Source: Saccharothrix sp. HUAS TT1
GTDB taxonomy: Bacteria > Actinomycetota > Actinomycetes > Mycobacteriales > Pseudonocardiaceae
Length of the DNA stretch: 64,000 nt
Reading direction: 5' to 3'
NCBI RefSeq assembly: GCF_040744945.1
Contig: NZ_CP160453.1
Coordinates: 8,246,001-8,310,000 of the forward strand
Notes under the pieces: generated by a model
What the model saw: only the letters and a program-made list of their open reading frames with translations
What the model was told of the DNA's origin: nothing
Databases searched by the model: none
Position numbers and translations under genes: made by a program
Shown: piece after piece, positions 25,596 through 34,225 of the stretch
Layout of the letters: every line of letters starts with the position of its first letter
How positions within the stretch are numbered: position 1 is the first letter of the stretch

Positions 25596-26294
25596 TCACT
25601 CCCGGATCTCCAGCACCTCGCCGTCGATCACGGTGCCGTCCACGACCGCCGGGGTCTCCTCGCGGTCGGTGAAGAAGCGGGCGGCGAAGGCGCCCACCGC
25701 GCGGGTCGTGACGGCGTCGAAGGCGCCGCCGATGACGCCGCCCACCAGCGGCACGCCCTTGGCCAGGGTGACGGTCGCCTTCGAGGTGCCGTACTTGGCC
25801 AGCAGGGTGAAGCCGACGCGCTTGTTGATCTCCTTGATGAGCTGCGCCGGGATTCGCTCGATCAGGTTCATCGTCAGCTTGGAGCCGACCTTGATGCCCG
25901 CCTTCTTCAGCAGCTCGCCCCCGGCGTTGCCGAGCAGGCACACCAGGATCGCCGTCTGCACCTCGTCGCTCTCCAGGTCGTGCCCGTGCACGGCGGCGAT
26001 GGAGGCGATCAGGTGCGTCTGCACCAGGTAGGACGCGGTCAGGTTCGCGGGCAGGGTGACCGGCAGCGTGATCAGGCCGCCGATGTTCGTGGCGAACCCC
26101 TGCACGCCCGCCGCGGCCACGTGGGTCCGGATCAGGTGCTTGATCGCCGCCGCCGGCTCCAAGCCCTTCTCCAACGCCTCCGCGGCCATCTGCTGCGCGC
26201 CCTTGAACGGCCCGAACCCGTTGATGCCCACCTTCAGCAAGTGGTCCACGGCGTTCTGCTGCACCTTGGTGATCGCACCCGGTTCGTCCACCAT
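25596..26294 (-). CDS. EcsC-family protein
   Basis: A 232 aa protein from ATG 26294. It has EcsC-family character: a glycine-rich amphipathic stretch (ITLPVTLPANLTASYLVQTHLIASIAAVHGHD), VCLLGNAGGELLKKAG and LAKGVPLVGGVIGGAFDAVTT near the C-terminus, suggesting peripheral or monotopic membrane association. EcsC was named from a Bacillus secretion locus but its role is unknown. It is divergent from the Rv2629-like gene with only 42 nt between starts, so they share a promoter region. Confidence 0.8.
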   Translation of the reverse strand: MVDEPGAITKVQQNAVDHLLKVGINGFGPFKGAQQMAAEALEKGLEPAAAIKHLIRTHVAAAGVQGFATNIGGLITLPVTLPANLTASYLVQTHLIASIAAVHGHDLESDEVQTAILVCLLGNAGGELLKKAGIKVGSKLTMNLIERIPAQLIKEINKRVGFTLLAKYGTSKATVTLAKGVPLVGGVIGGAFDAVTTRAVGAFAARFFTDREETPAVVDGTVIDGEVLEIRE

Positions 26295-26336
26295 GCCCCT
26301 GAGGTTACGCGGCGCGCGAGCGGGTAGCCGTGGCCA

Positions 26337-27422
26337 ATGGACATGTCTTCGTTGGGAGAGCTGGTCAGGCAACGCGGCCCGTTCGCGTCGGTCTACCTGG
26401 ACGCCTCGCACGACACCGAGGACGCGGCCAAGGCCATGGAGCTGCGCTGGCGCGGGGTGCGCGAGGAGCTGGCCCGGCAGGGCGCGGACGAGGCGACGCT
26501 GGCGGCGTTGGAGTCGTCGGCGCTGACGCCGGTCGTCGGCAAGGCGGGCCGGGCGCTGATCGCCGCGCACGGGGCGCTGCTGCTGGACCGGGTGCTGCCC
26601 CGCCCGCCGGCCACGGACACCGCGCGCTGGTCCGACCTGCCGCACCTGCTGCCGCTGGCGTCGTCGTTGCAGTCGGACGTGCCGCACGTGGTCGTGCTGG
26701 CCGACCGGGTCGGCGCCGACCTGCACGGCTACGACGGCCGGGGCGAGGTCTCGGCCGAGGTGCGCGGCGACGACCACCCGGTGCACAAGGTGCGCGGCGG
26801 CGGGTGGTCGCACCTGCGGATGCAGCACTCGGTGGAGGAGAACGCCAAGCGCAACGCCGCCCTGATCGCCGAGCAGGCCGACAGGATGGTGACCGGCCTG
26901 AACGCCCGGCTGCTGATCCTCGGCGGCGAGGTGCAGGCCCGCGCGGGCGTGCGGGCGGAGCTGAGCGCGCGGTGCCGTGACGTGCTGATCGAGGTCGAGG
27001 GCGCGAGCCTGGCCGAGGGCGCGGACGACGAGGCGTTCGACGACGCGGTGCAGGCGCTGGTGTCGCAGTACCAGGCCGACCTGGACAACGACGTGGTCGA
27101 GGAGTTCGCCGCCGAGGCCGACCGGTCGAGCGGGCGCGCGGTGCAGGGCCTGGAACCGGTGGTGGAGGCGCTGCGCGAGGCGAACGTGGCCGCGCTGCTG
27201 GTGGCCGACCCGGTGCTCGGCGACCGCACGGTCTGGTCCGGCGACGACCCGGCCCAGGTGGCGCTGCGCGAGTCGGAGCTGCGCGGGCTCGGCATCGAGC
27301 ACCTCGGCGAGCGGAGGGCCGACGAGGCCCTGGCCATCGCCGCCGCCGCGACCGGCGCGCAGGTGCTGGTCACCGACAACGCCTCGCTCTTCGAGGGCGT
27401 CGGCGCGCTGCTGCGCCACTAG
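26337..27422 (+). CDS. Rv2629/Vms1-like protein (bacterial eRF1-fold family, probable ribosome-associated factor)
   Basis: A 361 aa protein starting at ATG 26337 (a second ATG is two codons on). It matches the mycobacterial Rv2629 family: N-terminal GPFASVYLDASHDTEDAAKAMELRW, a middle eRF1-like core with RVGADLHGYDGRGE and GGWSHLRMQHSVEENAKRNA, and a C-terminal ribosomal-L7Ae-like domain ending in ALAIAAAATGAQVLVTDNASLFEGVGALLR. Eukaryotic relatives include eRF1 and Vms1; bacterial relatives (Balon) bind the ribosomal A site in hibernation. A classic GGQ loop is not evident, so release activity is not claimed. The function is thus probably translational standby under stress. Confidence 0.78.
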   Translation: MDMSSLGELVRQRGPFASVYLDASHDTEDAAKAMELRWRGVREELARQGADEATLAALESSALTPVVGKAGRALIAAHGALLLDRVLPRPPATDTARWSDLPHLLPLASSLQSDVPHVVVLADRVGADLHGYDGRGEVSAEVRGDDHPVHKVRGGGWSHLRMQHSVEENAKRNAALIAEQADRMVTGLNARLLILGGEVQARAGVRAELSARCRDVLIEVEGASLAEGADDEAFDDAVQALVSQYQADLDNDVVEEFAAEADRSSGRAVQGLEPVVEALREANVAALLVADPVLGDRTVWSGDDPAQVALRESELRGLGIEHLGERRADEALAIAAAATGAQVLVTDNASLFEGVGALLRH

Positions 27423-27431
27423 CCGGAAACG

Positions 27432-27468
27432 CCACCGCCGCGCTCCCGGGCAGGGAGCGCGGCGGTGG
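27432..27468. terminator. Bidirectional terminator between Rv2629-like gene and gluD
   Basis: A perfect 16-bp stem (CCACCGCCGCGCTCCC and its complement) with loop GGGCA lies between the two convergent stops, 10 nt after the Rv2629-like stop and 13 nt before the end of gluD. Confidence 0.8.
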
Positions 27469-27480
27469 TGCGGGCGTCCG

Positions 27481-28329
27481 TCAGACGGCCGCCGCGACGA
27501 CGTCCTCGGCGGGCTTCTTCTCCAGCTCGACGACCTTCTTGTTGCGCCGGTTGCGCTTCTCCAGGTACGTCGCCAGCCACGTCAGCAGCAGGCACATCGC
27601 GATGTACACCGCGGCCACCACGATCGTGACGGGCACCAGCGGCCGGCCGAACTCGAAGATGCTGCCCAGGTAGCGGGCGTAGTCGAGCAGTTCGTCGTAG
27701 GTGATGAGGAACCCGAGCGCGGTGTCCTTCAGCAGCACGACGAGCTGGCTGATGATGGCCGGCAGCATCGCCCGCACCGCCTGCGGCAGCAGCACGTTGT
27801 TCATCACCTGGGTCTTGCGCATGCCCACCGCGTAGGCCGCCTCGCTCTGCCCGCGCGGCAGCGACAGCACGCCCGCGCGGAACACCTCGGCGAGCACCGA
27901 GCCGTTGTAGAGCGTCAGGCCGAGCACCACCGAGTAGAACGGCGCGCCCAGCGACAGGCCGTAGTGGAACACGAAGATCAGCACGACCAGCGGCACCGCG
28001 CGGAACAGCTCGACGACCACCATCGCCGGCACGCGGATGACCTTGTGGTCGGACAGCTGCCCGGCGGCGAAGATCGCGCCGAACAGCAGCGCCAGCACCG
28101 CGCCCGCGGCGAACGCCTTGAGCGTGTTCACCAGGGCGTCGAGCAGGTCGGTCTGCACCTTCTCGTACTGGATCCAGGACCACTTCTCGCCGGCGAACTG
28201 GCCGCTCTCGGCGAACCGGTAGACCACGAAGCCGATCCCGGCGACCAGCACGGCGACGCCGAGGATCGCGTAGAGGCGGTGGCGCAGCCGGGCCCGCGGC
28301 CCGGGGACGTCGAACAGGACCGAGCTCAT
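27481..28329 (-). CDS. gluD: Glutamate ABC transporter permease GluD
   Basis: A 282 aa inner-membrane permease from ATG 28329. It has an N-terminal transmembrane anchor, a periplasmic loop and the HisM-type core with the EAA loop EAAYAVGMRKTQVMNNVLLPQAVR that contacts the ATPase. A Lys/Glu-rich cytoplasmic tail ends the protein. It pairs with GluC to form the glutamate channel. The ATG overlaps the gluC stop (ATGA), and it is the last gene of gluABCD. Confidence 0.9.
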   Translation of the reverse strand: MSSVLFDVPGPRARLRHRLYAILGVAVLVAGIGFVVYRFAESGQFAGEKWSWIQYEKVQTDLLDALVNTLKAFAAGAVLALLFGAIFAAGQLSDHKVIRVPAMVVVELFRAVPLVVLIFVFHYGLSLGAPFYSVVLGLTLYNGSVLAEVFRAGVLSLPRGQSEAAYAVGMRKTQVMNNVLLPQAVRAMLPAIISQLVVLLKDTALGFLITYDELLDYARYLGSIFEFGRPLVPVTIVVAAVYIAMCLLLTWLATYLEKRNRRNKKVVELEKKPAEDVVAAAV

Positions 28330-29000
28330 CGGGCGATGCTCCACCGCTTCTCAAGGCTGCGTTGCAGCAGGGTCATGGGGATCACGAGCACGATGAAGAA
28401 CGCCGCGACCCAGAGCAGGCCGATCAGCTGGTTCTCGCCGCGCTCGGACAGGTTGAGGCTGATGGAGCCCGCCTGGAACACCGAGAAGCCCGCCGCGATG
28501 GTGGTGTTCTTCAGCAGCGCGATCATGGTGCTCATCATCGGCGGCACGACCGCGCGGGTGGCCTGCGGCAGCACCACGGAGCCGAGCATCTGGCCGAACG
28601 TCAGGCCCAGCGCGCGGGACGCCTCCGCCTGGCCGACCGGCACGGTGTTGATGCCCGCGCGCACGACCTCGCACACGAACGCCGCCGTGTACAGGATCAG
28701 CGCGGCGAGGGCGGCGGAGAAGTAGTAGCTGGCCGCCGAGCCGCCGAACGTGTCCGCGTCCACGATCTTGAGCAGCGGGAACGCGAAGGCGAAGAAGAAG
28801 AACACCAGGGTGAGCGGCGTGTTGCGAACGATCGTCACGTAGGCGGCGCCCATGGCTCGCATCACGGGGACCGGAGCGACCCTCAGCATCGCCAGGACCG
28901 TCCCCAACACCAGCGACCCGACCGCGGAGATCAGGAACAGCTCAACGGTGTTGAGGAACCCGGGCCCGTACAGGTCGAGGTTGTCGAGCAGGACGTCCAT
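28326..29000 (-). CDS. gluC: Glutamate ABC transporter permease GluC
   Basis: A 224 aa permease from ATG 29000 with about five transmembrane helices. It shows the amino-acid-permease start GFLNTVELFLISAVGSLVLGTVLAMLR and the EAA motif EASRALGLTFGQMLGSVVLPQATR. It lies 69 nt after gluB and overlaps gluD by 4 nt. Together with GluD it forms the membrane pore of a glutamate/polar amino-acid importer. Confidence 0.9.
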   Translation of the reverse strand: MDVLLDNLDLYGPGFLNTVELFLISAVGSLVLGTVLAMLRVAPVPVMRAMGAAYVTIVRNTPLTLVFFFFAFAFPLLKIVDADTFGGSAASYYFSAALAALILYTAAFVCEVVRAGINTVPVGQAEASRALGLTFGQMLGSVVLPQATRAVVPPMMSTMIALLKNTTIAAGFSVFQAGSISLNLSERGENQLIGLLWVAAFFIVLVIPMTLLQRSLEKRWSIAR

Positions 29001-29069
29001 CGGCTTCCTCGGCTAGGTGGTGTGGTGCGGCCGCCGTCGGAGCACCGACGGCCGGCCGCGGAACGGTGA

Positions 29070-29954
29070 TCAGTAGCGGTCGAGCACGGGCTTGTCGGCG
29101 GTGGAGCCGGACTTGCCCAGGGTGGCGTCGTAGGCCGCCTGCCAGTCGCCGCCGGTGATGGCCGCTTCCAGGATGTCGTTGACCTTGTCGCGCAGCGCCT
29201 TGTCGTCCTTCGGCAGGCCGATGCCGTAGGGCTCGTTCGAGAACGGCTTGCCGACGACCTTCAGCGTGGTCGGCGACTGCGCGGCGTAGCCCTTCAGGAT
29301 CGCGTCGTCGGTGGTGACGGCGTCGACCGCGCCCTGCTCCAGCTGCTCGACGCACTGCGAGTAGTTCTGCAGCTCGACGATGTTCTCCGGCTCGGTCAGG
29401 CCGTCGGACTTGACCTTCTGGATCGGCGTGGAGCCGGTCACCGAGCAGACCTTCTTGCCCTTCAGCGTCTCCGGGCCGGTGATCGAGTTGTCGTCCTTCT
29501 TCACCAGCAGGTCCTGACCGGCGGTGAAGTACGGGCCGGCGAACGCGACCTGGTCCTTGCGCTTGGCGTTGATCGTGTAGGTGCCGACGTAGTAGTCCAC
29601 GTCGCCGTTGATCAGCGCCTGCTCGCGGCCGGCCGACGGGATCGCCTTGTAGTCGATCTTGGTGTCGTCGTAGCCGAGCTTGGCGGCGACCAGCTTCGCG
29701 ATCTCGATGTCGAAGCCGTTGAACTTGCCGCTGGTCGGGTCCTTGTAACCCAGACCCGGCTGGTCCTCCTTGACGCCGATGACGACCCGGCCACGGGCCT
29801 TGATCTTGTCGAAGGTGGGCGAGCCGTCCACCGCCACGTCGGCGGCCACCTGCTGCGAGGGCGCGCCGGTGTCGCCGGGGCCACCCTCCTTGCCGCATGC
29901 CGTCAGGGCGAGGCCGCCGGCCAGCAGCACCACCGCAAGGGTGCGAACCCTCAT
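29070..29954 (-). CDS. gluB: Glutamate-binding lipoprotein GluB
   Basis: A 294 aa extracellular binding protein. ATG 29954 sits after AGGAGAACGACG and is preferred to ATG 29975. The signal peptide ends in the lipobox LTAC (Cys about 19). The mature domain contains VVIGVKEDQPGLGYKDP, GFDIEIAKLVAAKLGY and KDQVAFAGPYFTAGQ, all typical of family 3 solute-binding proteins for glutamate. It hands substrate to GluCD. A paralogue begins at the left edge of the window. Confidence 0.9.
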   Translation of the reverse strand: MRVRTLAVVLLAGGLALTACGKEGGPGDTGAPSQQVAADVAVDGSPTFDKIKARGRVVIGVKEDQPGLGYKDPTSGKFNGFDIEIAKLVAAKLGYDDTKIDYKAIPSAGREQALINGDVDYYVGTYTINAKRKDQVAFAGPYFTAGQDLLVKKDDNSITGPETLKGKKVCSVTGSTPIQKVKSDGLTEPENIVELQNYSQCVEQLEQGAVDAVTTDDAILKGYAAQSPTTLKVVGKPFSNEPYGIGLPKDDKALRDKVNDILEAAITGGDWQAAYDATLGKSGSTADKPVLDRY

Positions 29955-30016
29955 CGTCGTTCTCCTGCTCTTCATCGGTAGAGCGGCGCCAGGCTCAGCG
30001 CCGCGGTCGTGGGACT

Positions 30017-30772
30017 TCAGTGGGTCAGGATCTTGCCAAGGAAGTCCTTCGCGCGGTTGGACTTCGGCGCGGAGAAGAAAGCCTCCGGCGTCGAGTCCTC
30101 GACGACCTCGCCGTCGGACATGAAGATGACCCGGTCCGCGGCCTTGCGGGCGAAGCCCATCTCGTGGGTCACCACGAGCATGGTCATGCCCTCCTTGGCC
30201 AGGGTCGTCATCACGTCCAGCACCTCCTGGACCATCTCGGGGTCCAGTGCGGAGGTCGGCTCGTCGAACAGCATCACCTTGGGCCGCATCGCCAGGGCGC
30301 GGGCGATCGCCGCGCGCTGCTGCTGCCCACCCGACAACTGGGCGGGGAACTTCTCCGCCTGGTTCGCGATGCCGACCCGCTCCAGCAGCTCCATGGCCGT
30401 CTTGCGGGCCTGGGCCGCCGGGGTCTTGCGGACCTTCACCGGCGCGAGCATCACGTTGTCCACGATGCTCTTGTGGGCGAACAGGTTGAACGACTGGAAC
30501 ACCATGCCGACGTCGGCGCGCAGCCGGGCCAGCTCCTTGCCCTCGGCGGGCAGCGGCTGGCCGTCGACCTCGATCACGCCGGACTCGATCGGCTCCAGCC
30601 GGTTGATCGTCCGGCACAGCGTCGACTTGCCCGAGCCGGACGGTCCGAGCACCACGACGACCTGCCCCTTCGGCACCTCCAGCGTCACGTCCTTGAGCAC
30701 GTGCAGAGGCCCGAAGAACTTGTCCACGCCCGCCATCCGGATCATCGGCGGAGCAGGAGTGGCGGCGGTCAT
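30017..30772 (-). CDS. gluA: Glutamate ABC transporter ATPase GluA
   Basis: A 251 aa ATPase, taken from ATG 30772 ([13 protein letters not shown]; an internal ATG lies 10 codons on). Walker A is GPSGSGKST, the Q-loop VFQSFNLF, the signature LSGGQQQR and Walker [13 protein letters not shown], followed by the switch His in VVTHEMGFA. It powers uptake through GluCD. It is the first gene of the operon; the divergent two-component regulator lies 134 nt upstream. Confidence 0.92.
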   Translation of the reverse strand: MTAATPAPPMIRMAGVDKFFGPLHVLKDVTLEVPKGQVVVVLGPSGSGKSTLCRTINRLEPIESGVIEVDGQPLPAEGKELARLRADVGMVFQSFNLFAHKSIVDNVMLAPVKVRKTPAAQARKTAMELLERVGIANQAEKFPAQLSGGQQQRAAIARALAMRPKVMLFDEPTSALDPEMVQEVLDVMTTLAKEGMTMLVVTHEMGFARKAADRVIFMSDGEVVEDSTPEAFFSAPKSNRAKDFLGKILTH

Positions 30773-30906
30773 CAGTCCTCCAGTAGGGGTTCCTGAGCGA
30801 TGGCGGAAACCTAGGTGTGAATCACCACACCAGTCCAGGCGGTTGAGCAAGACTTAGGGTCTCAACTCTGTCACAGGGTGGCGACACTTATCGGGGAGGC
30901 TCCACG
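30773..30906. promoter_or_regulatory. Divergent gluABCD / two-component-system promoter region with inverted repeat
   Basis: This region drives gluABCD leftward and the response regulator rightward. GTTGAG (30842-30847) and CTCAAC (30861-30866) are perfect 6-nt inverted arms with a 13-nt spacer, a plausible dimer site for an OmpR-type regulator. GGTGTG and CACACC at about 30813-30830 form a second small inverted repeat. No promoter box stands out clearly. Confidence 0.4.
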
Positions 30907-31578
30907 GTGCGGGTGCTGTTGGTCGAGGACGACGACCGCGTGGCGGAAGCGCTGGTGCCGGCGCTGACGCGCCGCGGTTTCACGGTCGACCGGCAAGCCA
31001 CCGGTCGGGGGACGCTCGATCGGCTGGCAGGGGTCGACGTCGTGTTGCTCGACCTGGGGCTGCCCGATGTGGACGGTGTCACGCTCTGCCGCCACATCCG
31101 TGCGGCGAGTGACGTCGCGATCATCGTCGTCTCGGCCCGCGGCGAGATCGACGACCGCATCCTCGGCCTGCACGCCGGCGCGGACGACTACCTGGTCAAG
31201 CCCTACGACGTGGGCGAGCTGGTGGCCAGGGTGCACGCCGTCCGACGGCGGCGCGGCGACCCGGTCGGCGTCGGCGGCACCGGCACCGAGGTGTTCGAGG
31301 TGGCCGACGTGCGGGTCGACCTGGGCCGGCACGAGGTCACCGTGGCGGGTGAAGTGGTGGCCTTGTCGCGCAAGGAGTTCCAGGTGCTGGCGCTGGTGGT
31401 GGCCGCGGGTGGCGCGGTGTGCACCCGGGAGCGCATCCTGGCGGAGGTGTGGGGGCGCACCTGGGCCGGGGCCAACCGGACCCTGGACGTGCACGTGGCG
31501 ACGCTGCGGACCAAGCTCGGGCGCCCCTCGTTGCTGGAGACGGTGCGCGGTGTCGGGTACCGGTTGAGCGGGGGCTGA
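30907..31578 (+). CDS. OmpR-type response regulator (GluR-like)
   Basis: A 223 aa regulator from GTG 30907. The receiver domain has the acidic pocket (D8, D9), phospho-acceptor Asp49 in LLDLGLPD and Lys98 in LVKPYD. A C-terminal winged helix follows (LSRKEFQVLALVVAAGG ... RTLDVHVATLRTKLG ... GVGYRL). The kinase gene starts directly after its stop. Divergence from gluABCD matches the Streptomyces glutamate-sensing GluR-GluK pair, so control of glutamate uptake is the likely role. Confidence 0.88.
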   Translation: MRVLLVEDDDRVAEALVPALTRRGFTVDRQATGRGTLDRLAGVDVVLLDLGLPDVDGVTLCRHIRAASDVAIIVVSARGEIDDRILGLHAGADDYLVKPYDVGELVARVHAVRRRRGDPVGVGGTGTEVFEVADVRVDLGRHEVTVAGEVVALSRKEFQVLALVVAAGGAVCTRERILAEVWGRTWAGANRTLDVHVATLRTKLGRPSLLETVRGVGYRLSGG

Positions 31579-32958
31579 GTGCGGTCGCGGCTGCTGGGCA
31601 TCGTGTTGACGCTGGTCGTGCTGGTGCTGCTCGGCATGGGCGTGCCGCTGGGGCGCGGCGTGGCCCAGACCGAGCAGCAGGAGATGTTCCTGGACCGGCT
31701 CACCGACACCACCCGGTTCGCGTCCGTGGCGCAGCGGCCGTTCATCGACGACCAGCCGGAGGTGCTGGAGGCCGAGCTGCGCCGCTACCACGAGCTGTAC
31801 GGCGTCCGGGTGGCGCTGCTCGGCACGGACGGGAAGGTGGTGGCGGCGTCCTCGGACGACGTGGACGTGTCCTCGCCCGAGGTGGCCGACCTGGTCCGCG
31901 GCGCGCTCGCCGGGCGCCAGCCGGTCGCGCCCGAGCTGGTCATGCCGTGGGAGCGGACCGAGCTGGTGGTGGCCGAGCCGGTGCTGGAGGCGGGCGAGGT
32001 CCGGGGCGCGGTGGTGACGTTCTCGCCGACCACGAAGACCCGGTCCGAGATCCTGCTGTGGTGGGTGGTGCTGCTCGGGTCGAGCCTGCTGGTGCTGGTG
32101 GTGGGCGTGTTCGTGGCGCTGCCGCTGGTCCGCTGGACGCTGCGACCCGTGCGCCGGCTGGACGACGCGACCGGGCGGCTGCTCGCGGCGGTGGTGTCCG
32201 GGCAGCCGGTGCAGCCGGTCGGCTCGTCCGACGGCCCGCCGGAGCTGCGCCAGCTGTCGCGGTCGTTCGACCAGATGGCGGCGAACGTCGGCGACGTGCT
32301 GGCGGCCCAGCGGGCGTTCGTCGCGGACGCCTCGCACCAGCTGCGCAACCCGCTGACCGCGCTCAAGCTGCGTCTGTCCAATTTGGAGGACCACGTGGTC
32401 GGCGAGGGGGTCGCGCACCAGGTCGCGGCCCTGGACGAGGCCAACCGGCTGAACCGCATCCTGGACGAGCTGCTGTCCATGGCGCGGGCGGGCACCCAGT
32501 CGGTCGACCCACTGCCGGTGGACGTGGACCGGGTGGTGGCCGGGCGGCTGACGGCGTGGCAGCCCGCCGCCGCGGCCCGCGAGGTGCACCTGGTGCTCGA
32601 CGGCGAGCCCGGCGGCGTCGCCCTGGTGCCGCCGCGCGGTGTGGAGACCGTGCTGGACGCGCTGCTGGACAACGCGCTCAAGTTCACCTCCGACGGCACC
32701 CTGGTGCGCATCGACGTCCGCCGCCGGGACGGCGTGGTGCGGCTGTCGGTGCAGGATGAGGGGCCGGGGTTGGCGCCGGACGAGCTGGAGCGCGCCACCG
32801 ACCGGTTCTGGCGCAGCCCGGCGCACCAGAACGTGCAGGGCTCGGGGCTGGGGCTGGCGCTGGTCCGGCAGGTCGTGGAGCGGGTGGACGGCGCGGTCCG
32901 GCTGGAGTCGCCGGACGGCGGCGGCCTGCGGGTGGTGGTCGAGTTCCCGGCCGCGTGA
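31579..32958 (+). CDS. Sensor histidine kinase (GluK-like)
   Basis: A 459 aa membrane kinase from GTG 31579, immediately after the regulator's TGA. Transmembrane helices at about 6-24 and 158-184 flank an extracytoplasmic sensor of roughly 130 residues; then HAMP (about 185-240), the H-box ADASHQLRNPLTALKLRL with His253, an N-box DNALKFTSDG and G-boxes DEGPGLAPDE and GSGLGLALVRQVV. It should autophosphorylate and pass phosphate to the adjacent regulator. By position it probably senses glutamate or transporter state; ligand unproven. Confidence 0.88.
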   Translation: MRSRLLGIVLTLVVLVLLGMGVPLGRGVAQTEQQEMFLDRLTDTTRFASVAQRPFIDDQPEVLEAELRRYHELYGVRVALLGTDGKVVAASSDDVDVSSPEVADLVRGALAGRQPVAPELVMPWERTELVVAEPVLEAGEVRGAVVTFSPTTKTRSEILLWWVVLLGSSLLVLVVGVFVALPLVRWTLRPVRRLDDATGRLLAAVVSGQPVQPVGSSDGPPELRQLSRSFDQMAANVGDVLAAQRAFVADASHQLRNPLTALKLRLSNLEDHVVGEGVAHQVAALDEANRLNRILDELLSMARAGTQSVDPLPVDVDRVVAGRLTAWQPAAAAREVHLVLDGEPGGVALVPPRGVETVLDALLDNALKFTSDGTLVRIDVRRRDGVVRLSVQDEGPGLAPDELERATDRFWRSPAHQNVQGSGLGLALVRQVVERVDGAVRLESPDGGGLRVVVEFPAA

Positions 32959-33001
32959 GCGGGCGTGGTCCGGGCCCCCCGCCGCGTGAGCGGGCGTGGT
33001 C
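32950..33001 (+). repeat. Direct repeat spanning the kinase stop codon
   Basis: A 21-nt sequence beginning GCCGCGTGAGCGGGCGTGG occurs at 32950-32970 and again at 32981-33001 (period 31 nt), with a degenerate third copy around 33012. The first copy includes the kinase TGA, so the stop region was tandemly duplicated. Confidence 0.75.
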
Positions 33002-33034
33002 GAACTCTCCGCCGCGCGAGCCGGGCCGGCCGGG

Positions 33035-34051
33035 TCAGGACGTGACCGCCACCCCCTCCGGTCCCTTGCCGACCGGGATCGGGTCGGCCGTCCTGCCGTT
33101 CTTGGCGTTGATCACCGACACGGTCCCGGAGCCGGTGTTGGTGACGTAGACGAAGCTGTCGTCGGGCGCCGCGCCGGAGCCCTCGGGCATCCGCTGGACC
33201 TTGACGACCTCGACGGGGTCGCCGGTCGGCCCGAGCACGCTGACCGTGTTCGAGCCGGTGTTGGCCACGTGCACCCGGCCGCCCGGGGTGACCGAGACGC
33301 CCAGCGGCGCGGACCCGACCTTGGTGGTCTCGGTGGGGCGGTTGGTCCGGGTCTCGATGACGGTGACCGTGCCGCTGCCGGTGTTGGCCACGTACAGCCG
33401 CTTGCCGTCGGCGCTGATGGCGATGCCCGCCGGGAAGATGCCGACCGGGATGGTGTGCACGGCGGTCTGCGAGCGGGCGTCGATGACGGTGACGCTGTCG
33501 CCGCCGTTGTTCGTCACGTACACCCGCGAGCCGTCGGGGCTGGCCACGGCGCTGTGCGGGAACCGGCCGACCGGGATCGTCGTCACCGGCGCGTTCGTCG
33601 CGGTGTCGATCACCGTGACGCTGTCGGAGCCGAAGTTGGTGACGTAGGCGTGCGCGGGCGTGGCGGCGACGCCGTACGGGTTGGCGCCCACGGGCACGGT
33701 GGCGACGACCGACAGGGTCCGGGTGTCGATCACCGAGACGGTGTTGGACGACTCGTTGGTCACGTAGACCCGGTGGCCGGCGGGGTGCGCGCCGACGCCC
33801 GCCGGGTAGTCGCCGACACCCACCGTGGCGGTCACCTTCCCCAGCCGCGTGTCGTACACGGTGACGTTGTCGGAGCCGCTGTTGGCCACGAACACCTGGA
33901 CCCGTGACGGCCAGCGGGGTGTGGCGTCGAAGCCGGTCGCCGAGAGCAGGGCGAGCAGCACGACGGCCACACCCGTTCGGGTGAGCCGGCGCGAACGGGT
34001 GACCTTCGGAGCATGAGAGTGGGATCGAGCAGTTCCCGGCTGGACGGACAT
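33035..34051 (-). CDS. YVTN-repeat beta-propeller protein, exported
   Basis: A 338 aa protein from ATG 34051 behind GGGGAGCTC. After a basic N-terminus it has one hydrophobic segment (VAVVLLALLSATGF, about residues 28-42), likely an uncleaved or Sec signal, then about seven propeller blades, each with the strand VYVTN or VYVAN-like repeat and a VIDTRT-type turn. Such 40-residue YVTN propellers are surface or secreted scaffolds, sometimes lactonase-like; no catalytic residues are visible. It lies between the kinase (convergent) and the TAXI protein and could serve the same sensing system, which is only context. Confidence 0.83.
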   Translation of the reverse strand: MSVQPGTARSHSHAPKVTRSRRLTRTGVAVVLLALLSATGFDATPRWPSRVQVFVANSGSDNVTVYDTRLGKVTATVGVGDYPAGVGAHPAGHRVYVTNESSNTVSVIDTRTLSVVATVPVGANPYGVAATPAHAYVTNFGSDSVTVIDTATNAPVTTIPVGRFPHSAVASPDGSRVYVTNNGGDSVTVIDARSQTAVHTIPVGIFPAGIAISADGKRLYVANTGSGTVTVIETRTNRPTETTKVGSAPLGVSVTPGGRVHVANTGSNTVSVLGPTGDPVEVVKVQRMPEGSGAAPDDSFVYVTNTGSGTVSVINAKNGRTADPIPVGKGPEGVAVTS

Positions 34052-34225
34052 GAGCTCCCCGTAGCGGTTCTGTGGACCCGGCGCGGGCTCGGTGCCCGGC
34101 ACCCCTCCATCACGCTAACGGCCTAGTGGCCGGCAGCGCCGCGTGAGCGACGCGCTGTCCCCCGACCCGGGCTCGTGCCAAGCGCGGAGTTTCAGCCATG
34201 CGGCTGATCCGGCCGCGCCGCCGGT

